DNA of 10,209 nt. Origin: Candidatus Anoxychlamydiales bacterium. GTDB taxonomy: Bacteria; Chlamydiota; Chlamydiia; Chlamydiales; SM23-39. The DNA is taken from contig JAAKFW010000038.1 in NCBI GenBank assembly GCA_011064905.1, positions 1-10,209 on the forward strand, written 5' to 3'. The notes under the pieces were generated by a model that had not been told where the DNA came from, made no database searches, and saw only the letters and a program-made list of their open reading frames with translations. A program made the translations under genes and the position numbers. Position 1 is the stretch's first letter. Each line of letters opens with the position of its first letter. Positions 6,498 to 10,209 of this stretch are shown here, piece after piece.

Positions 6498-9400
6498 TTA
6501 GATTGGTGTTTTTAGATAACCCGCCATGCTAACTACCCGGCTCGGTGTTTTGCCATATTCTAAATTATTAGCATAAAATCCTCTATCCCTGTTCATTCCA
6601 TAAAAATCTATTTGTTCATTATTACTTACTAATTGATAATTTTCTCTATCATCATCTTCTTCTTTCTCTTCTTTTGGATTTGGTAAAAGAGCTGCTTTTT
6701 GCATCTTTTCAAATGCTTTTTTCTGTGAATCTTTGTTTAAGGTTCTAAAACAAGAAGCTTTCAATGCTTGAGTTTCTGTGAAAGTATTTTTAGGGTTTGG
6801 ATCTAAAAGGGATTTTATTACCCAGAAAATGCTTCCCTCTTCTGGATTTTGTAGCTCTTCAATGAGGTTTAGTTTTTCTTTGAAAAAATCAGAGTTACAT
6901 TGATTTATTCTTTGAGAAAAGGTTTTTGGTTGTTCAAAAAGCTCAAAAGGAAAAACGTTTTTGTAAATTTGTAAAAGAGATACTCCCGCTGCCCAAAGAT
7001 CTGCTTTTTCTTCTTCAAAAGAAGTCTCAAGTTTATATGTCTTAAGTCTATCAGGAGAAAAATATCTAGAGTCACCATCAATCGTAGTTGTTTGAGGATC
7101 GTCATTTTTTTTAGCGCAGCCAAAATCTGTAACATATCCTACGCCATCTTTCATAAAAAGAAGATTATCTGGTTTAATATCTAAATGATTAATTCCTTTT
7201 CCATGAATAGTTTTAATGCCTGTTAGAATGTCTTTAGCTATATAGGTGAAAACCTCAAGTGCTAGTTTTCGATCTTTTAAAGAAGAGAGTTTTTGTTGAA
7301 TAGCAAGGCCATCAGCAATTGCAAGAGGCATAAAATGATAAATAGTATCGTCTAATCTAATAGTATTGTAAATTGGAAGAACATTTTCACCTTTAGCCAT
7401 TTTTTGAAGATTCGCTTCCTCTTCAGATTTTTTAATTTTATCGTCTCCTTTTATCTTCTTTGCTCCAACATATTCTTTGTTTTTTATACGTTTAGCAACT
7501 TTAACCTTTCCAAAATTACCACTTCCGATTGTATGTTTAATTTTATTTTTTCCATCAGGAAAGGGAATTAAATAATTTGTTTGATCATAAATTTCTCTTG
7601 CTTCATCTTCATAAATTTTGCTCAGTAGATAATATTTTCCTCCAATTTCTTTATGAGACCTTTTAATAGTAGGGGTCATTTCAAAACTATCACTAGATTC
7701 AGAGTGGTCAGATGATATTTGAGATTCAAAAGAGCGTGAAGTATTATTATCTTTTTCAAGATCACTAGGATTTTTTCGTTTTTTAAAGCGATGAAAAATA
7801 GCTGCACCTATCCCAAGACAGGATATTATTGGAATTGCAATACCTAATATGATTTTTATCAAATTAGAATTATTTTTTGAGCTATCTATTGTTTCGGGAT
7901 TTTTAGTGAAAAAGCGAGATGCTCTAGATAAATAGCTTGTAGAAGAGCTAGTAGTTGAGCTTGTTGAAGAGCTGGAGGTACTTGTTAAAGAACTAGAAGT
8001 TGAGCTTGTTGAAGTGGATGAGGTGCTTGTTAAAGTGCTGGAGGTACTTGAAACAAATATTGATTCAAAAAGTTGTCCTGCTATATCGTATGCATCTCCA
8101 ACTGGTAAATAATAGCTGCCCCAAGTAACAACAAATGAATTAGCATCTACAGCCGCAACTGCAGGAAAATCTTGAGAACTAGCCCAATAAGTATTAATCT
8201 GAAACTCTGAGCCGGCCGTTGAGCCATCTTGATTATATATCTGCCCATATATACCCTCATACTCTCCATCTTGAGCCCAGCTTTGCCAAACAACAATAAA
8301 TGTGGAGCTGTTTAGGCGTGCAACTGATGGATATTTTTGATCACTAGTCCAATAGGTATTAACCTGAAACTCGGATCCTCTTTTTGATCCGTCTTGATTA
8401 AATATCTGTGCAAATATTCCATATCCATCCCCATCTTGTCCCAATAAACTTTGCCAAGCAACAACAAAGCCATCGTCTAAAGCAGCAACTGAAGGACATT
8501 CTTGATTACTTATTACATAGGTATTAACCTGAAGCTCAGATCCGACTTTTGAGCCGCTTGGACTTAATACCTGTCCATATATACCATATCTACTACCATC
8601 CTGACCGTTGCTTTCCCAAACAGCAACAGAATTGCCATTGGTTAGAAGCGCATTTGAAGGATTTAATTGATTGCCCTCTGTATAAGAATTAACATGAACC
8701 TCAGATCCGCTTTTAGATCCATCATAATTAAATATCTGTCCGTATATTCCATAACTTGATTCCTGATTGGAGTCGTCTTCATAAATAATAAAAAATTTGT
8801 CGTTACCCAAATCTATAACTGAAGGTTTTCTTTGGCCTCTATATACATAAGCAGTAACAAGAAACTCATTGCCGCTCTTTGAGCCGTCCGGGTTATGTAT
8901 CTGAGCAAATACTCCATCAACCCACCCATCTTGATCTCTGCTTTGCCAAGAAACGACAAATTTGTTGTTACTTAAAGCTGCAATTGAAGCATATGATTGA
9001 GAATTAGGTGTAAAGGTATTGCTCTGAAATTCTCGGCCAATTTTCGTTCCGTTTGGTGTACATACTTGTCCATATACACCACTATAAGATCCATCCTGGT
9101 GATTGCTCTGCCAAATATAAACAACATTGCCGTTGGGTAAAACATCAATTGAAGGTAACAATTGGTTGATAGTTGTATAATTATTAACCATAAACTCTTC
9201 GCCAATCTTTACAGCGTTTATCTCTCTTCTTTTTTCAAGGGAATTTATATCATCGATTTTTTCTACTTTTTTGTTTTGCTGAATTGAAGCAGGGAAATAA
9301 GTTTCAAGTAAAGCTTTAGCTTCTTTTTCAGCTTTATCAAAGATATTTTTAGTTAATAATGATCTTCTCGGGCTTTCTTGAGAGTTTTGAAGTTCTTTTA

Positions 9401-9701
9401 AAACTTGACCTAAAGGAGTTTTTATTCCAAAAACTCTAGATTGAGTTTTATCTCTTACAATATTTAAAAAATATGAATCTTCATCATTAAGAGTTTTATC
9501 TACTAATTTTTCTATGTTGGATGTTGTCGTGGTCTTGTATTCTTTATGTATTTTATTAAAATGGTTTTTAAAAGATTCATGGGGATCAATTGGATTTTTA
9601 TATCCAGATTCAAACATTGAATCTTTAGAGAAGCTCCTTACTGATAAAGGCATTGTTGGTGGAGTTGTAATTTGAGCCGATGGGACATCTATTGCTGACA
9701 T
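6498..9701 (-). CDS. Membrane Ser/Thr protein kinase fused to a seven-repeat predicted beta-propeller (1067 aa)
   Basis: Domain order: Thr/Pro/Ser-rich N-terminus (1-30), charged helical region (40-165), seven repeats (167-549; six of exactly 55 residues, the last about 53), Ser/Thr stalk (550-589), one membrane helix (614-636) followed by the basic HRFKKRK, an acidic/serine linker (645-690), then a eukaryote-type kinase. Kinase motifs are complete: Gly loop GSGNFGKV (726-733), ATP lysine K748, likely alpha-C Glu among E760-762, HLDIKPDN (839-846), DFG (859-861), SPD in place of APE (882-884) and DLW (901-903). Leucine replaces Arg in HRD, a non-RD type. A C-terminal tail (about 985-1067) is acidic then polar. 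The basic flank predicts the kinase in the cytoplasm and the repeats outside, yet no N-terminal signal peptide is visible. AAAGG lies 5 bases before the ATG. The role is inferred to be sensing or host interaction by phosphorylation. Confidence 0.93.
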   Translation of the reverse strand: MSAIDVPSAQITTPPTMPLSVRSFSKDSMFESGYKNPIDPHESFKNHFNKIHKEYKTTTTSNIEKLVDKTLNDEDSYFLNIVRDKTQSRVFGIKTPLGQVLKELQNSQESPRRSLLTKNIFDKAEKEAKALLETYFPASIQQNKKVEKIDDINSLEKRREINAVKIGEEFMVNNYTTINQLLPSIDVLPNGNVVYIWQSNHQDGSYSGVYGQVCTPNGTKIGREFQSNTFTPNSQSYASIAALSNNKFVVSWQSRDQDGWVDGVFAQIHNPDGSKSGNEFLVTAYVYRGQRKPSVIDLGNDKFFIIYEDDSNQESSYGIYGQIFNYDGSKSGSEVHVNSYTEGNQLNPSNALLTNGNSVAVWESNGQDGSRYGIYGQVLSPSGSKVGSELQVNTYVISNQECPSVAALDDGFVVAWQSLLGQDGDGYGIFAQIFNQDGSKRGSEFQVNTYWTSDQKYPSVARLNSSTFIVVWQSWAQDGEYEGIYGQIYNQDGSTAGSEFQINTYWASSQDFPAVAAVDANSFVVTWGSYYLPVGDAYDIAGQLFESIFVSSTSSTLTSTSSTSTSSTSSSLTSTSSSSTSSTTSSSTSYLSRASRFFTKNPETIDSSKNNSNLIKIILGIAIPIISCLGIGAAIFHRFKKRKNPSDLEKDNNTSRSFESQISSDHSESSDSFEMTPTIKRSHKEIGGKYYLLSKIYEDEAREIYDQTNYLIPFPDGKNKIKHTIGSGNFGKVKVAKRIKNKEYVGAKKIKGDDKIKKSEEEANLQKMAKGENVLPIYNTIRLDDTIYHFMPLAIADGLAIQQKLSSLKDRKLALEVFTYIAKDILTGIKTIHGKGINHLDIKPDNLLFMKDGVGYVTDFGCAKKNDDPQTTTIDGDSRYFSPDRLKTYKLETSFEEEKADLWAAGVSLLQIYKNVFPFELFEQPKTFSQRINQCNSDFFKEKLNLIEELQNPEEGSIFWVIKSLLDPNPKNTFTETQALKASCFRTLNKDSQKKAFEKMQKAALLPNPKEEKEEDDDRENYQLVSNNEQIDFYGMNRDRGFYANNLEYGKTPSRVVSMAGYLKTPI
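7932..8054 (-). repeat. Ser/Thr low-complexity tract (stalk) with imperfect short DNA repeats
   Basis: Residues 550-590 of the kinase protein are almost only Ser and Thr, with a few Leu and a terminal Tyr. The DNA is built from imperfect repeats; on the plus strand, GAGCTTGTTGAAG and GGAGGTACTTG recur. It lies between the propeller and the membrane helix, where it would act as a flexible, extended stalk. Repeats of this sort may change in length by slippage. Confidence 0.8.
8055..9203 (-). repeat. Seven tandem ~165-bp repeats encoding a predicted seven-bladed propeller
   Basis: Residues 167-549 of the kinase protein split into repeats starting at G167, G222, G277, G332, G387, G442 and G497. 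Six are exactly 55 residues and the last is about 53. The consensus per unit is GSEFQVNTY, then NQxxPSVAAL, FVVxWQS, QDGxxxGIYGQ and NxDGSK. Four hydrophobic strands per unit and the total of seven units suit a seven-bladed beta-propeller. The pattern matches repeats known from large bacterial surface proteins with RTX or calcium-binding regions. Repeat 3 is the most divergent (YEDDSNQESSYG replaces the WQS/QDG core). DNA identity between units is moderate. Confidence 0.85.
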
Positions 9702-9727
9702 AAAAACCTTTCTGTTAAATATTAAAA

Positions 9728-9766
9728 ATATTCATAGCATTATATGAATATCATTTTTAAATACAA
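9728..9766 (-). promoter_or_regulatory. Promoter of the kinase-comEC unit with an inverted repeat over the -10 box
   Basis: On the minus strand TTGTAT (9766-9761), a 16-base spacer and TATAAT (9744-9739) precede the kinase ATG at 9701. A perfect inverted repeat, ATATTCATA (9728-9736) and TATGAATAT (9743-9751) with a 6-base centre, covers the -10 box and the start of transcription. Such a dyad could be an operator for a dimeric repressor; its A/T-richness means it could also arise by chance. Confidence 0.5.
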
Positions 9767-10040
9767 TGAAAATTTAAGTAGAAGGATCTTGTTACGGATT
9801 ATGAATTTCTTACGTAGATGAAAGCTTTAGCCATCTCTTTTTCGATCAATCCATTTTCTTAAAATTATATAGGTTTTGATTGTATTGTTAGCTCTTTGGG
9901 TTGCTTATGTTTCCCAAGTTCATTGCTTTGCGTGGCGTTATAACTTAAACTTTTTTTTATTTTCAAAGGAAGTTTTGTTGTCAGGTTTTATAGAAAGCTG
10001 CTAGAATATCTTTTTTTGCTTTAATGAAGAAATGCGTTTT
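9767..10040. other. Stretch with no supported gene, possibly the 5' part of the omega RNA element or decayed DNA
   Basis: No frame on either strand is open for more than about 45 codons with a credible start. A plus-strand stretch of about 45 codons in 9875-10010 has hydrophobic content but no initiation signals. A short minus-strand open end (about 9800-9850) has no homology I recognise. A small hairpin TTGGG/CCCAA (9896-9917) and two long T-runs (9951-9958, 10011-10017) are visible. If the HEARO-like call downstream is right, the guide and 5' scaffold of the RNA should lie somewhere in here; I cannot place the boundary. Confidence 0.4.
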
Positions 10041-10144
10041 AGAACCTAACTGAAGATGGTTTAGTCAATCACCCCTCCCTAAAGGAAGGGGCTTGAACCG
10101 TGAGGATCAGGGGTAACAGGTTGACCAGAAGACAAACAAAGGAG
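10041..10144 (+). ncRNA. Probable HEARO / IscB omega RNA, 3' portion
   Basis: A compact structured segment ends directly at an ORF start. It has a hairpin CCCCTCCC-TAAA-GGAAGGGG (10072-10091, one C/A mismatch). An enclosing pairing joins GTCAATC (10064-10070) to GGTTGAC (10119-10125), all paired with one G/T wobble. A small AACC/GGTT hairpin lies upstream (10043-10061). Between the arms sits the unpaired segment GCTTGAACCGTGAGGATCAG (10091-10110), which I recognise from memory as typical of HEARO RNAs, the structured RNAs upstream of IscB HNH nucleases that serve as guide RNA (omega RNA). It is also more G+C-rich than the surrounding genome. The 5' end and guide cannot be defined. A similar hairpin occurs at right ends of IS200/IS605 elements, but no tnpB lies upstream here. 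Confidence 0.62.
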
Positions 10145-10152
10145 TTTTTTTA

Positions 10153-10209
10153 ATGTTTGTAAACGTTAAGACAGAGAAAAGACAACAGACCAACGAGTGC
10201 CACCTCAGC
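10153..10209 (+). CDS. 5' end of a probable IscB-like RNA-guided HNH endonuclease (19 codons, cut by the window edge)
   Basis: An ATG at 10153 lies 8 bases after AAAGGAG (10138-10144), the best SD on the right side, and stays open to the window end. The 19 residues start MFVNVKTEKR and continue through NECHLS. IscB proteins open with a short beta strand and then a PLMP-type element of the form VFV-(L/I)-(D/N)-T-x-K-(K/R)-P-L-x-P-C-H-P; here V-K-T-E-K-R and N-x-C-H follow that order, with Gln-Gln-Thr in place of Pro-Leu. Together with the omega-RNA-like segment directly upstream this suggests IscB, which cuts DNA using that RNA and is mobilised with IS200/IS605-type elements. Codons such as CAG, ACC, CTC and AGC are more G/C-ended than in the host genes, consistent with transfer. 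The RuvC and HNH domains would lie beyond the window, so the call rests on 19 residues plus context. Confidence 0.55.
   Translation, partial: MFVNVKTEKRQQTNECHLS

Noticed and set aside
6273..6515. Plus-strand 80-residue Lys-rich frame over the comEC start
   Set aside because: It is antisense to the comEC N-terminus and the kinase end; the Lys-richness simply mirrors Phe-rich membrane codons on the other strand.
7932..9203. CRISPR array or tandem repeat locus
   Set aside because: The repeats are in frame, about 165 bp and diverged, and encode protein blades; there are no short identical repeats separated by unique spacers.
6905..9205. Minus-strand frames of 76-77 residues inside the kinase gene
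   Set aside because: They are out-of-frame shadows within the kinase domain and the repeats, without initiation signals.
9780..10010. Possible transposase remnants on either strand in the gene-free stretch
   Set aside because: Short open pieces such as a minus-strand one ending AKAFIYVRNS and a hydrophobic plus-strand one were read in all frames; none shows a transposase motif and all are broken by stops.
10064..10125. Right end of an IS200/IS605 element (tnpB type)
   Set aside because: The hairpin resembles such ends, but a tnpB gene should lie to its left on the plus strand and none is present; the ORF directly to its right fits an IscB-type order better.

Overview
The window is strongly A+T-rich. 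It looks like chromosome of an obligate intracellular, chlamydia-like bacterium: lysine/isoleucine/phenylalanine-heavy proteins, few Shine-Dalgarno sites, core genes (ftsK, uppP, comEC, tRNA-His) interleaved with lineage-specific proteins of eukaryote-like type, and a mobile-element edge. The lineage is inferred from style, not from a marker gene. Almost everything is on the minus strand, so the transcriptional order reads from high to low coordinates.

Left edge (1-600): two promoters point away from each other. The minus one drives the 5' end of an unrecognised gene leaving the window at base 1 (strong ribosome binding site, near-consensus promoter). The plus one drives an unrecognised 80-residue helical protein, preceded by a 13-codon leader ORF whose stop overlaps its start (TGATG). 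This small gene converges on the end of ftsK.

Centre-left (599-3820): tRNA-His(GUG), uppP (undecaprenyl-diphosphate phosphatase, TTG start) and ftsK (DNA translocase) are tightly packed and likely co-transcribed. They form a housekeeping envelope and division block. 3934-4881 is a protein I cannot assign to a family, with an HEMVH metalloprotease-like motif and its own promoter.

Centre-right (4963-9701): a ComEC/Rec2-family DNA-uptake channel lies 14 bases behind the most striking gene. That 1067-residue protein has a short Thr/Pro/Ser-rich N-terminus, seven repeats (six exactly 55 residues, last about 53; a predicted seven-bladed beta-propeller), a Ser/Thr-rich stalk, one membrane helix and a complete eukaryote-type Ser/Thr kinase domain. 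A perfect 9+9 inverted repeat covers its -10 box.

Right edge (9702-10209): about 350 bases without a convincing gene lead into a structured segment resembling the 3' part of a HEARO/omega RNA. It is followed directly by a ribosome binding site and the first 19 codons of an ORF that resembles the N-terminus of IscB, the RNA-guided nuclease ancestral to Cas9. Only this edge is visible, so the call is probable, not proven. It is the main candidate for a programmable system here.
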